From Carnimonas nigrificans ATCC BAA-78 (GTDB lineage: Bacteria > Pseudomonadota > Gammaproteobacteria > Pseudomonadales > Halomonadaceae), in NCBI RefSeq assembly GCF_000526695.1, contig NZ_JAGO01000014.1, positions 62,001-126,000 of the forward strand: DNA of 64,000 nt, written 5' to 3'. Below are positions 55,699 to 64,000 of this stretch, piece by piece (position 1 is the first letter of the stretch; each line of letters begins with the position of its first letter). The notes under the pieces are model-generated. The model was not told where the DNA came from. It searched no databases and worked only from the letters and a program-made list of their open reading frames with translations. The position numbers and the translations under genes were made by a program.

Positions 55699-56469
55699 TC
55701 AGTCAGCGCTGAGTTGATGTAGCTGCGCCAGGAGTTCGTGCAGCGTTTCAGCATCAATCTGGCCGGGTGCCGAGGCGCTACCGAGCTTGCCGAAGGTTGC
55801 ATCCGAACCGAACTGTTTGCCCGCCAGCCGCGAGAGCAGGCCAAGCGGCCCCATCGACATGGTGATAAGCGGTTGTTCGGGATAACGCTGCTTGAAGGCG
55901 GAAGTGGCACCAAGAAGTGCCAACACGTCGTCATTAGTGTGCGGCATAACGGCCAGCTTCACCACATCAGCTGAATATTCATGCAGTTGCTCAAGCTGCT
56001 CGATCAGCGTTTCACGATCAGGGGTGCGCGTGAAGTCATGGCGGGAAATGATCACACCAGCCTGATGCGCGCGGACGGCAGCCATCACCTCCTTGACCAC
56101 CGCGCTGCCGCGATTGGCTTCCACGTCGATATAGCACGGCGTAATAACAGCCAACAGGCGCTTATAGAGTGCGACATAATCACTGGCGGAAATATCGGTG
56201 TTACCGCCTTCCTCAGCGGTACGGAAGGTCACGATAGCCTCTTTATTGCCCATGGCGATCTGTGCCTGTTGAACAAAATGGCTGACCGTCTCTATATCCA
56301 GCGCGTCTTCAAGGCAATCAATGCGAAGTTCGAAGAAGTCGATGAAAGGCTTGGAAGCTGCTTCCCTGATGAACGCTAGCGCCTGCTGAGGGGAAGAGTG
56401 AGTAACCGGCACTAGTAGCGCAGGAGCTGCACGCTGCTTGAGTGAACGAAGAGGGCGGCGTAGCTCCAT
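55699..56469 (-). CDS. aroD: Type I 3-dehydroquinate dehydratase AroD
   Basis: Third step of the shikimate pathway (or quinate breakdown), using a Schiff-base lysine. The ATG at 56467-56469 has AGGAG six bases upstream, giving 256 residues (E. coli 252). The catalytic His is in VIISRHDFTRTP and the Schiff-base Lys in ADVVKLAVMPHTNDDVLALL; FFELRIDCLEDA and MSMGPLGLLSRLAGKQFGS are also conserved. The open frame upstream adds 34 arginine-rich residues without family support. Many relatives use type II (AroQ); whether this strain also has aroQ cannot be seen here, so the role may be biosynthetic or catabolic. Confidence 0.94.
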   Translation of the reverse strand: MELRRPLRSLKQRAAPALLVPVTHSSPQQALAFIREAASKPFIDFFELRIDCLEDALDIETVSHFVQQAQIAMGNKEAIVTFRTAEEGGNTDISASDYVALYKRLLAVITPCYIDVEANRGSAVVKEVMAAVRAHQAGVIISRHDFTRTPDRETLIEQLEQLHEYSADVVKLAVMPHTNDDVLALLGATSAFKQRYPEQPLITMSMGPLGLLSRLAGKQFGSDATFGKLGSASAPGQIDAETLHELLAQLHQLSAD

Positions 56470-56767
56470 GGAAGGCTCCTGCGGCACGAAATGAAGGATA
56501 AAGGGCATGTGAGGGCGGCGCTGCAACCACCGCAGCGCAGGGTTGTACCAGCATTTGCGATGAAGGCGCAAACGACGGCGCGCTGTTTCGCTCTCATACC
56601 ATTGTCGAGTGTTGAATATTCAGCGCGGTGACACCACTACCAGCATAGCGGCTACCGGACTTCCGGCATTCGTTATGGTCCCCTCGGTCATCACATTTAC
56701 GTATTTGGTCGTAAACTTTTTCCGCCGTCGCTGGTCTAGTATGGGGGATTAGAGAGAGGTAATAATC

Positions 56768-57025
56768 ATGTCGAACAAAAAAGATGATGTCTTGTTACGA
56801 CAGGCCCTCGGCGATTACTACACATCGTCGGGTGATCATGTCGCGGCGCAGCCTTCGCCCAATGAATCACGCATTGAGCGAGTGGCCGGTCAGGTATTTA
56901 TATTGCTTATCAGCGCCAGCCGCGTATTGCGTGTCTATCGCGTAGGCAAAAAGGGCATGTTGAAGGCGATGAAGCGTATTCCTCACGAATTGCGCCACCA
57001 TATTGCCAAGCGCAGAGCCTGGTAA
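56768..57025 (+). CDS. Small basic protein of unknown function
   Basis: An 85-residue protein I do not recognise. It has an acidic/polar N-terminus (SNKKDDVLLRQALGDYYTSS), a middle hydrophobic stretch (RVAGQVFILLISASRVLRVYRV), and a very basic C-terminus (KKGMLKAMKRIPHELRHHIAKRRAW). The hydrophobic part is short and flanked by arginines, so it may be an amphipathic or membrane-bound helix. The ATG at 56768 has a GAGAGGT site, and a very strong terminator 38 bases after the stop argues that it is a true transcription unit. Divergent from aroD. Confidence 0.6.
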   Translation: MSNKKDDVLLRQALGDYYTSSGDHVAAQPSPNESRIERVAGQVFILLISASRVLRVYRVGKKGMLKAMKRIPHELRHHIAKRRAW

Positions 57026-57062
57026 GCGCGCCACTCGATTTTCATCTTCCGATTGGATATCT

Positions 57063-57109
57063 CCACGAAAAGAGCCGCTCCCTTTGTTGGGGAGCGGCTC
57101 TTTTCGTGG
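57063..57109 (+). terminator. Perfect 20-bp inverted repeat terminator
   Basis: Positions 57063-57082 pair perfectly with 57090-57109 around loop TTTGTTG. The stem includes AAAAGAGCCGCTCCC and its complement with internal T-rich arm. It lies between the small basic gene (+) and phoA (-) and could serve both. Confidence 0.85.
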
Positions 57110-57207
57110 TAGGCCAGCGCTGTGTAGCGGGCGCTGGCCCTTGGCTGTTACTGCTTACGCGCGCCGCTTATCACGACTCATGTCATCAGCGGCACGAGTG
57201 TCAGCCA

Positions 57208-58641
57208 TTACAGACCAAGCGCATCGTGAATGGTGTAGAACAGATCCGTCTGGTCGGTCAGGCCCGTCACGTTAGCCGCGTGAGGCCCGAAGGCGGCAAC
57301 GCGCAGTTGAGTGCCGGTGTGGCCTTCATCGGTATCTTCCGCAGTACCGTAGCTGACGGTCATCGGCGCCTTGTCTTTCGTAATCAGGCGCTGGGTAAGG
57401 CCCGGTGCTTTTGAGTCGTCGGCAATAATCTGGCTCGCATGTGCGTGGTCTGCTGTCACAATCACCAGCGTGTGACCATCCTTGCGAGCAAAGGCCAGCG
57501 CCTGCTGTACTGCTTCATCAAGATCAACGGTTTCACCGATCTGGCCGCACGGGTTGGCAGCATGATCCTGCTTGTCGATGGAAGCGCCTTCAACCTGAAG
57601 GAAGAAGCCTTTGTCGTGAGTGCTCAGCAGGTCGATGGCCTTTTGCGTCATGTTAGCGAGCGTCGGAATGCTGTCGTTGCGCTCCTTGTTGACACTGCAC
57701 TGCACTGCAGGCTTGTCGAGGTTGCCGTGATGGCTCGCCTTAGGCCCATTCCAGCGCACCGGCAGATTGCCGCTGGCAAATAGGCCCAGCAACGGCTGCT
57801 GCTGATCGGCCTTGCTGATACTGGCTAGCTCTGACTGGTTATTGACGATCTTGTAGCCACGCTCACGCGCCTGTTCGAGCAGCGTTTTGCCCTTCCAGCG
57901 CCCGGCGTTGGCCTGCTCTTCAAAGGTGCTGGCACCACCGCCCAATGTAACATCGGGGCGTGAGTTCAATAGCTGTTCGGTAATCGAGCCGCTGCCACCG
58001 TTTTCCAGCGCGTTAGCTGGACATGTTGCAGCAGTTGCCTTGGGGCCATAGCACTTGCGGTTACTTACGTGAGCCATCTGTACCGCGGGTGTTGCGTCCT
58101 GAATTTCAGCGGTAGAGACATTACCAGTAGCAAGCCCCGCCTTTTTCGCCAGCTCCAGTAGCGTAGGCTGCGGCTTCTCATGAATATCAACGCTGATCGC
58201 GCCGTTATAGGTTTTGGTACCTGTCGCCCATGCCGAGCCAGACGCCGCTGAGTCGGTTACGTAATTGGGCTTGCCGGAAGCCTTGTCCAATGAATAGTGC
58301 GTGTACTGGCCGGTAATGGGCAGTGCATCCAGCCCTTTGAAAAAGCCGCCCGCGCCTTCCGCATAATTACGTGCCAGGGTGATCTCGGAATCCCCCATGC
58401 CATCGCCGATCAGCAGGATCACATTGTGAACATCACCGCTCTTGATGGCATCGCGCAGGTTATCGGTAATATCGCCATGCAGACGGCGTGCGCCACCATG
58501 CTGGTCAAGCTGCCCCTGGGCGTTGCGCTGCATCCACTGCGGCTGGTCGCTGCTGGTGGCGGCACTGGCCGTGGTGATCATGGAACAACTCGCTGTCAGC
58601 ATTAGGCCAGCAACGATCAATGAGCGATGGGAGGAGGGCAT
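57208..58641 (-). CDS. phoA: Alkaline phosphatase PhoA
   Basis: Periplasmic phosphomonoesterase, usually made under phosphate starvation. From ATG 58639-58641 there is a Sec signal peptide ([21 protein letters not shown]). Mature family features: metal site [16 protein letters not shown], nucleophile serine in [14 protein letters not shown], and the zinc ligands in [23 protein letters not shown] and DEGHTGT. The 477 residues match E. coli PhoA (471). The cysteines [12 protein letters not shown] and QCSVN...NPC suggest disulfides as in E. coli. I could not find a convincing Pho box upstream. Single gene, convergent with the small basic gene. Confidence 0.95.
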   Translation of the reverse strand: MPSSHRSLIVAGLMLTASCSMITTASAATSSDQPQWMQRNAQGQLDQHGGARRLHGDITDNLRDAIKSGDVHNVILLIGDGMGDSEITLARNYAEGAGGFFKGLDALPITGQYTHYSLDKASGKPNYVTDSAASGSAWATGTKTYNGAISVDIHEKPQPTLLELAKKAGLATGNVSTAEIQDATPAVQMAHVSNRKCYGPKATAATCPANALENGGSGSITEQLLNSRPDVTLGGGASTFEEQANAGRWKGKTLLEQARERGYKIVNNQSELASISKADQQQPLLGLFASGNLPVRWNGPKASHHGNLDKPAVQCSVNKERNDSIPTLANMTQKAIDLLSTHDKGFFLQVEGASIDKQDHAANPCGQIGETVDLDEAVQQALAFARKDGHTLVIVTADHAHASQIIADDSKAPGLTQRLITKDKAPMTVSYGTAEDTDEGHTGTQLRVAAFGPHAANVTGLTDQTDLFYTIHDALGL

Positions 58642-58940
58642 AGAGTGATGTCCTGCAATCAAGGTTGAGTAGTTAGGCTCCCTATGGTTACCGCAAATTG
58701 TGTTGTTTTTATGAACATGCAGTGCGTGTTATCGGATATTTAGAAGAAGGGCGGCGATGCATAAGTATTGCTGGGCAGGCAGCAGCCCTTACGGGGAGCG
58801 GGCAAAACCGCGATCGTTACTGGTCTGAAAACACTGATGATGAGGGTAGAACACCACGCTGCGAAGGAGGCGCTCGCATCATAAAAAATGATGAAAACAG
58901 GGGAAGGTGCACTCATGGGAAATTCCCGTAAGAGAATACC

Positions 58941-59933
58941 TCACTCCAGCGCTCGCACCGTTGCACGTTCGACCAGATACGGTGTGAAGCACACTGTCGC
59001 TTTCTCGGTATCGCCTTCGATCAACTGTCGGGCAAGGGTAGCAACGGCATCGCCCATCTCTTCGGCGGGGGCGTGGATCGTGGTAAGGCCCCCTGCGAGA
59101 TGGCGGCTATATCTTTCGTCGTCGTAACCCACGATGGAGACATCGTCGGGAATACGCCGTTCAAGCTCGGTCAGGGCGCTGATGGCGCCTAGCGCAGTGT
59201 CGTCGCTGCTTGCGACGATGGCGGTGTAAGGCGCTCCTTCCTGCTGCCATTGAAATACCGCGTGGCGACCGGCTGCTTCGGTGAAATTGCCCTCAATGAT
59301 ATGGATATTTTCCGCCTGGCCGGCGTTGCGCATGGCCGTTTGATAGCCCTCCATTCTGCGCCTTGCGTCCTGCTGGGCCAGCGGCCCCGAGATACAGACA
59401 ATGTGCCGATGCCCCTGCGCCAACAGGTGCTGGGTAGCCAGAAAGCCGCCGTGAAAGTCGTTGCTGAATACGCACTGCTGCTCAATGTCGGGGACTTCCC
59501 GATTGACCACAACGGTGGGCGTTTGGCGGGCGAGGGTGCGCAGCTCTGAGTCAGCCAATCCATCAACCTGCACAATCAGCGCATCGCAGCGTCGGGAGCG
59601 CAGGAAGGCGATCGCTTCCCGCTCCTGTTCGACATTGGCGTGGCCCACAGCAATCAGCAGCGAGATATTGTGCTGGCGCAAATGCTGCTCAATGCGCGTC
59701 ATCAGCCTGCCCAGCATACCGCCTGCCAGATATGAAATAACCAGCCCAACGCTGGATGAGCGATTGGAGGCCAGCGAGCGCGCGAAGGCATTGGGCTGAT
59801 AGTCGAGGGTACGGATCGCTTCTTCGACACGCTTCTGGGTCGCTTCGTTGACAGGAGAGCTACCGCTCATCACCCGCGATACGGTGGCCTGTGAAACGCC
59901 GGCCAGCTCAGCTACCTGCTTGATTGTCGTCAC
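58941..59933 (-). CDS. LacI-family transcriptional regulator of the beta-glucoside genes
   Basis: A 330-residue repressor. The N-terminal helix-turn-helix TIKQVAELAGVSQATVSRVMSG and hinge YQPNAFARSLASNRSSSVGLV are typical of LacI/GalR proteins and would bind the class of palindromes centred on CG. The effector domain has ALIVQVDGLADSEL, CISGPLAQQDARRRMEGYQ and SIVGYDDERYSRHLAGGLTT. It is divergent from the GH3 glucosidase and MFS genes, with a perfect operator in the gap, so it most likely represses them and is released by a sugar derived from beta-glucosides. The effector is inferred from context. Confidence 0.9.
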   Translation of the reverse strand: MTTIKQVAELAGVSQATVSRVMSGSSPVNEATQKRVEEAIRTLDYQPNAFARSLASNRSSSVGLVISYLAGGMLGRLMTRIEQHLRQHNISLLIAVGHANVEQEREAIAFLRSRRCDALIVQVDGLADSELRTLARQTPTVVVNREVPDIEQQCVFSNDFHGGFLATQHLLAQGHRHIVCISGPLAQQDARRRMEGYQTAMRNAGQAENIHIIEGNFTEAAGRHAVFQWQQEGAPYTAIVASSDDTALGAISALTELERRIPDDVSIVGYDDERYSRHLAGGLTTIHAPAEEMGDAVATLARQLIEGDTEKATVCFTPYLVERATVRALE

Positions 59934-60124
59934 ACCCGCTCTCCCATGGAAGGCTACGTAGAGCCATGAACCAAGTGGAAAGCATACATGGCGGGCGTGC
60001 GCAGAGTGCCCCGACTAAAGTTTTATTTTTCTATAACCTTATGTTTTATAAGTTTTTTGGGGCGTCAGACGGTAATGCTTAACTAAAGTTTATTATTCCT
60101 CCGTCCAACGCTGAGGGATGATGG

Positions 60125-60140
60125 ATGAAAGCGCTTTCAT
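60125..60140. promoter_or_regulatory. LacI-type operator (perfect 16-bp palindrome)
   Basis: ATGAAAGCGCTTTCAT is a perfect palindrome with the central CG of LacI/GalR-family sites (consensus TGAAAGCGCTTTCA). It lies 76 bases before the GH3 start and about 190 before the regulator start. Two copies of ACTAAAGTTT followed by T/A-rich sequence (60013-60030 and 60082-60100) lie nearby. Confidence 0.85.
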
Positions 60141-60215
60141 GAATGGTGCTATGCATCATTGGCACTGCTGCTGAGAAAGCCTTCCAGCTATCTGTGATAA
60201 AGAGTGGAGCACGCA

Positions 60216-62516
60216 ATGAGTAGTCACGACATCAAGCAACTGGTCGAGCAACTTACCCTGGAAGAGAAAGCCAGCCTCTGTTCAGGCGCGGACTTTTGGC
60301 ACACCAAGGCAGTTGAGCGCCTGGGTATCGAAGAGTGGATGATGGCTGACGGCCCCCATGGCCTTCGTCAGCAGCCCAGGGGCGGCGATCATCTCGGCAT
60401 CACGGGTAGTAATCCGGCCACTTGCTTTCCCAGCGCCTCCGCACTGGCGAGCAGTTGGGATCGTTCACTGGCGGCACAGCTCGGTGAAGCGCTGGGCGTA
60501 GAGGCGCGCAAGGCCGAGCTGTCGGTGGTATTAGGCCCAGGTATCAATATCAAACGTTCGCCCCTGTGTGGCCGTAACTTCGAATATTTCTCGGAAGATC
60601 CTCTGCTGGCAGGCGAGCTGGCAACTTCCTATGTCAACGCGCTGCAAGCCCAGAGCGTGGGCACATCGCTCAAGCATTTCGCGGCCAATAATCAGGAACA
60701 TCGCCGTATGTCGGTGAATGTGTCGGTAGACCCGCGTACCCTGCGTGAGCTGTATCTGTCGGCCTTCGAGCGGGTGGTAAAAAAGGCGCAGCCATGGACG
60801 GTCATGTGCAGCTACAACCGTCTGTACGGTGAGTATTGCTCGCAGCATCCCTGGCTGCTGACCGAGGTGTTGCGCAATGAGTGGGGCTTCTCTGGCGTTG
60901 TGGTCTCCGACTGGGGCGCGGTAGATGATCGCGTAGCAGGCGTAGCGGCTGGTCTGGAGCTTGAAATGCCCGGCGGCAATGATCGCGACGGCTTGATCGT
61001 CAAGGCAGTGCGTGAAGGAGAACTCGATGAAGCGGTGCTTAATACCGCCGTCGAGCGCCTGCTGGGGCTGTATTTCAAAACCCGCCAGGCCACTGAAAAA
61101 CTCGACTTCTCTCCCGATCAACATCATCAGGTGGCGAGACGTATCGCGGCGGATTCGATGGTGCTGCTGAAAAATCACCAGGAAGTACTGCCGCTGGAAG
61201 AAGGCAGCGAAGTGGCGGTGATCGGTGAATTCGCGAAGCGTCCACGCTATCAGGGCGGGGGCAGCTCGCATGTGAACGCGTACCGGGTTGAGTCGCTGCT
61301 TGAAGCGCTTGATGCTGAAGGCGCTTCCTATCGCTATGCGCAGGGCTTTGATATTGATAGCGATAGCGTTAATGAGCAGCTTTTCCAGCAGGCGCTGGAG
61401 CTGGCGAAAAGTGCTGAAAAAGTGGTGCTGTATCTTGGACTGCCCGATCGTTATGAGTCGGAAGGCTATGACCGCGACCATTTGAATTTGCCTGACAACC
61501 AGATTGCGCTGCTCAAAGCGCTGAGCGAGGTCAACCAGCAGATTATCGTGGTGCTCGCCAACGGCGCGCCGGTCGTGATGCCATGGATTCAGCAGGCGGC
61601 AGCGGTACTGGAAAGTCATCTGGGCGGCCAGGCGGTAGGCGCGGCGGTAGCCGATGTGCTGTTCGGCAAGCGTAATCCTTCCGGAAAATTGTCGGAAAGC
61701 TATCCGGCCACGCTTGAGCAGACGCCCTGTTTCGATCATTTCGCGACGCCTGCGCGCCCCAATAACAGCGATCACGTTGCGTATGCGGAAGGTCTGATGG
61801 TGGGCTACCGCTATTACGATACCCACCAGCTCGAACCGCTGTTCCCGTTCGGCTTCGGCCTCAGCTACACCCGCTTTGACTACGCCAATCTGTCGCTCTC
61901 AGCATCGCGTATCGGCCCGCAGGATACCCTGACGGTCGCCTTCGACGTGACCAACAGCGGCAAGCGGGCGGGCAGTGAAGTGGTGCAGCTCTATCTGGCT
62001 GACCAAAGTGGCGAAATCAGCGTACCGGTGCATCAGCTGCGCGGTTTCGACAAGGTAGCGCTGGAAGCAGGCGAGACCCAGCGTGTCGAGCTGACTCTCG
62101 AAAAACGTGACTTCGCCTATTTCGATGTCGATCACAACGAGTGGCGCATGCCGAAAGGCACGTTCGAGGTGCAAATCGCGGCCTCGTCGCGTGATATTCG
62201 TCTCACTGGCACGGTCGAGTCGCTGGGCGATGAGGTGTTGCCTACCATTGGCCGCAATGCGCTGGTGGGTGATCTGATGGCTAACGAGGTAACCGCGCAG
62301 GCGCTACGCCAGGCCATGGCTGCTACCTTCGAGCAGAACCCCAAGCTGAAACGCATGTTTGGAGAGTCCAGCGACGACGAGATGATGCAGGCGATGGGGC
62401 GCTATCTGCCGCTGCGTGCGTTGGTGTCGTTCAGTGAAGGAGCCTTCGGCGAAAGTGATCTTGAGGTACTGCTGAAGCATTTGACCCAAGCGGTTTCCAA
62501 TCATCATAAGGGGTAG
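60216..62516 (+). CDS. GH3 family beta-glucosidase
   Basis: Retaining glycosidase of 766 residues, without a signal peptide, so probably cytosolic. Visible are the N-terminal barrel (ADGPHGLRQQ, GPGINIKRSPLCGRNFEYFSEDP, KHFAANNQEHRR), the nucleophile Asp232 in VVVSDWGAVDDR, the second sandwich domain (GGGSSHVNAYRVESLL, LPDRYESEGYDRDHL, LSESYPATLEQTP) and a fibronectin-III-like domain (VTNSGKRAGSEVVQLYL, RGFDKVALEAGETQRVEL). A C-terminal extension of about 80 residues follows. The ATG at 60216 has GGAG upstream; a GTG four codons earlier is weaker. The MFS gene follows five bases after, and the LacI regulator is divergent. Substrate (cellobiose, gentiobiose, plant glucosides) is not readable. 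Confidence 0.92.
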   Translation: MSSHDIKQLVEQLTLEEKASLCSGADFWHTKAVERLGIEEWMMADGPHGLRQQPRGGDHLGITGSNPATCFPSASALASSWDRSLAAQLGEALGVEARKAELSVVLGPGINIKRSPLCGRNFEYFSEDPLLAGELATSYVNALQAQSVGTSLKHFAANNQEHRRMSVNVSVDPRTLRELYLSAFERVVKKAQPWTVMCSYNRLYGEYCSQHPWLLTEVLRNEWGFSGVVVSDWGAVDDRVAGVAAGLELEMPGGNDRDGLIVKAVREGELDEAVLNTAVERLLGLYFKTRQATEKLDFSPDQHHQVARRIAADSMVLLKNHQEVLPLEEGSEVAVIGEFAKRPRYQGGGSSHVNAYRVESLLEALDAEGASYRYAQGFDIDSDSVNEQLFQQALELAKSAEKVVLYLGLPDRYESEGYDRDHLNLPDNQIALLKALSEVNQQIIVVLANGAPVVMPWIQQAAAVLESHLGGQAVGAAVADVLFGKRNPSGKLSESYPATLEQTPCFDHFATPARPNNSDHVAYAEGLMVGYRYYDTHQLEPLFPFGFGLSYTRFDYANLSLSASRIGPQDTLTVAFDVTNSGKRAGSEVVQLYLADQSGEISVPVHQLRGFDKVALEAGETQRVELTLEKRDFAYFDVDHNEWRMPKGTFEVQIAASSRDIRLTGTVESLGDEVLPTIGRNALVGDLMANEVTAQALRQAMAATFEQNPKLKRMFGESSDDEMMQAMGRYLPLRALVSFSEGAFGESDLEVLLKHLTQAVSNHHKG

Positions 62517-62521
62517 CGGTA

Positions 62522-63787
62522 ATGGCCTCACTCAATGCAAATATCGACAGTGACCAGACGCAGCCGGCGCAGGTATCCCATGGGTTTATGCTGCGCTATC
62601 TGATGGCGGTGCTAGGCATTTATCTGGCAGTAATGACGCCCGTTACCATTACCCTGGCGATCCGTGTCGCTACACTGGCGCCTGATAGTAAAGCTTCCAG
62701 CCTGGGCTTTATTTTAGGTGTGGGAGCACTGGTTGCGATGGTGGCAAATCCGCTATTGGGGCAATTGTCCGACCTGACGCGCTCCCGCTTCGGGCGGCGC
62801 AAGCCCTGGGTAGTGGGCGGAATGCTGGTAGCCATTGTGGCGCTGTTGGGATTAGGCAGCGCCAGCTCACTAATGGTGGTGGCACTGTACTGGTGGCTTA
62901 CCCAGATTGCGATCAATGCCAGTTTGGCTGCGCTGGTGGCGGTTATTCCTGACCGTATTCCGAAACAGCAGCGGGGGCGGCTATCGGCGCTGTCGGGAAT
63001 GTCCTCCAATCTGGCGATTTTTGCAGGTGCCGCGATCATTAATGTGGTCGGTACCGGCGATATCTGGATGTTTGTCGTGCCGGGAGTATTGGGCCTGGCG
63101 CTGGTTGCGGTATTTGCGGCGTTCTATCCCGAGCCTGAAGTCGCCGACTTGCCACCCAGACCGTTCCAGCCGCTGGCGATGCTGCGCAACTTCCTGATCA
63201 ACCCGCGTGACTACCCCGATTTTTCGTGGGCCTGGCTGAGCCGTTTTCTGGTGCAGTACGGAGCATCGGTGATGATGACCTATCAGGTGTACTACCTGAT
63301 GGACGTGGTGGGATTTACCAATCTGACGGTGGGTAGGCCGGTGTTTATCGCATCGCTAGTAATGGGCGGTAGCATCGTCGTGATGTCACTGATCTCTGGC
63401 TGGCTGTCGGATGTGCTCGGGCGCCGCAAGATATTCGTGTTCGTTGCCAGTCTGGTATACGCCGCGGGATTGGCGCTGCTGGTGTTTGGCTCCAGCCTTT
63501 CGGTGTTTCTGGCGGCCATTCTGGTGTCGTCGTGCGGGCTGGGCATCTATCTGGCGGTTGACCAGGCGCTGGTGGTGGATGTGCTGCCGTCGCGGGCTGA
63601 AGATGCTGCCAAGAACATGGGAATCTTCAATATTTCCAACGTGGCGCCGCAGTCACTCGCACCTGCAACCGCACCGCTGTTTCTCGCCATAGGGGGCGGC
63701 GGCAACTATAGCGCGCTGTTTTGTGCGGCAGCGGTGATTGCCGTGTTGGGCGCCCTGGCCGTGATTCCGATCAAGGGCGTGCGTTAA
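62522..63787 (+). CDS. MFS sugar transporter (probable glycoside importer)
   Basis: A 421-residue major facilitator with about 12 helices. It shows VANPLLGQLSDLTRSRFGRRKPWVVGG (the motif between helices 2 and 3, shared with sucrose/glycoside transporters), VAVIPDRIPKQQRGRLSAL, and in the second half ISGWLSDVLGRRKIFVFVASL and LGIYLAVDQALVVDVLPS. The segment RFGRRKPW is typical of the SLC45/GPH-like sugar group. It starts five bases after the GH3 stop (GGGGTAG site overlapping), so the two form an operon, and the transporter likely brings in the intact beta-glucoside that the cytosolic enzyme then splits. Substrate inferred from context. Confidence 0.82.
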   Translation: MASLNANIDSDQTQPAQVSHGFMLRYLMAVLGIYLAVMTPVTITLAIRVATLAPDSKASSLGFILGVGALVAMVANPLLGQLSDLTRSRFGRRKPWVVGGMLVAIVALLGLGSASSLMVVALYWWLTQIAINASLAALVAVIPDRIPKQQRGRLSALSGMSSNLAIFAGAAIINVVGTGDIWMFVVPGVLGLALVAVFAAFYPEPEVADLPPRPFQPLAMLRNFLINPRDYPDFSWAWLSRFLVQYGASVMMTYQVYYLMDVVGFTNLTVGRPVFIASLVMGGSIVVMSLISGWLSDVLGRRKIFVFVASLVYAAGLALLVFGSSLSVFLAAILVSSCGLGIYLAVDQALVVDVLPSRAEDAAKNMGIFNISNVAPQSLAPATAPLFLAIGGGGNYSALFCAAAVIAVLGALAVIPIKGVR

Positions 63788-63837
63788 AGCCCTTCCTAAA
63801 GGCACCCTCTTGCAGAGGGAGTGTGCCTTTGGGCTTT
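63786..63837 (+). terminator. Long hairpin after the glucoside operon
   Basis: AAAGCCC (63786-63792)/GGGCTTT (63831-63837), AAAGGCA (63798-63804)/TGCCTTT (63824-63830) and CCCTCT/AGAGGG form one extended stem. No T run follows, so termination strength is uncertain. The last 160 bases of the window hold no gene I can support. Confidence 0.55.
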
Positions 63838-64000
63838 CTGAAAGTAATGTGTGCGGTGATCAGGAAGGTACGCTGCAACAGAGCCCCTCATTACATAGCG
63901 TAAACGCAGAAGCGTGTTTGGGGGACTATGCAAGCAGGGGCTTAAAAGAGCAGCCTGTGCGAACCCAGCAGCACCCTTTTGAGCGTAACTGCACCGAGCG

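Noticed and set aside
58642-58760. Possible Pho box upstream of phoA
   Set aside because: No stretch matches the CTGTCAT-type direct repeats well enough to report.
60531-61826. A 431-codon open frame antisense to the GH3 gene
   Set aside because: It lies wholly within the conserved GH3 gene and has low-complexity histidine/arginine-rich translation typical of shadows.

Overview
The window looks like a chromosomal stretch of a gammaproteobacterium, most likely a member of the Halomonadaceae (Halomonas/Zymobacter/Carnimonas relatives). The basis is gene order: rplU-rpmA-obgE-proB, rpsT, murJ-ribF-ileS-lspA-fkpB, minor type IV pilins, bamD/rluD-pgeF-clpB and ilvIH-ilvC occur in this style in Oceanospirillales. 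The codon usage, the Shine-Dalgarno sites and the many intrinsic terminators are typical of this group. The assignment is by inference from family and synteny knowledge; no search was run.

Layout. 1-8.6 kb: rapA (cut by the left edge), a small membrane protein with a cysteine-free thioredoxin-like domain, a ClsC-type phospholipase D enzyme, purU and a YdeP-type molybdopterin oxidoreductase. 8.9-12.4 kb: a ProP-type osmolyte transporter with a heptad-repeat tail, tRNA-Pro(CGG) and ispB. 12.8-23.9 kb: a dense housekeeping block (rplU, rpmA, obgE, proB, rpsT, murJ, ribF, ileS, lspA, fkpB). 24-26.5 kb: minor pilins PilV/PilW/PilX with a convergent FimT-like gene and a PP0621-like small protein. 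They lie where ispH would usually follow fkpB. 26.7-32.5 kb: bamD, rluD, pgeF and clpB, the last with a good sigma-32 promoter. 32.5-36.5 kb: the branched-chain amino-acid genes ilvI, ilvH and ilvC, preceded by a long leader holding a candidate Leu/Val/Ile-rich leader peptide.

36.6-51.6 kb is more accessory. It holds an orphan ssuD-like sulfonate monooxygenase, an outer-membrane barrel, a ZnuD-like TonB receptor under a strong candidate Zur box, an amidase, a MatC-like carrier, a decayed taurine/sulfonate ABC permease, and a sulfate-uptake locus (sbp-cysT-cysW, cysA, second sbp). Together these suggest sulfate uptake is intact while a sulfonate uptake system has been lost. 51.6-58.7 kb: a YdgA-like protein, a VirK/YbjX-like protein, an MFS exporter, aroD, a small orphan protein and phoA. 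58.9-63.8 kb: a LacI-type regulator divergent from a GH3 beta-glucosidase and a sugar-type MFS transporter, with a perfect 16-bp operator between them.

I found no CRISPR array, prophage, intact insertion sequence or clearly new multi-gene system. The observations most worth checking are IleRS losing one zinc-ligand cysteine in each of its two C-terminal zinc knuckles, the ilvIH leader peptide, the Zur box with the ZnuD-like receptor, the paired perfect DnaA boxes between obgE and proB, and the sulfonate-pathway remnant.
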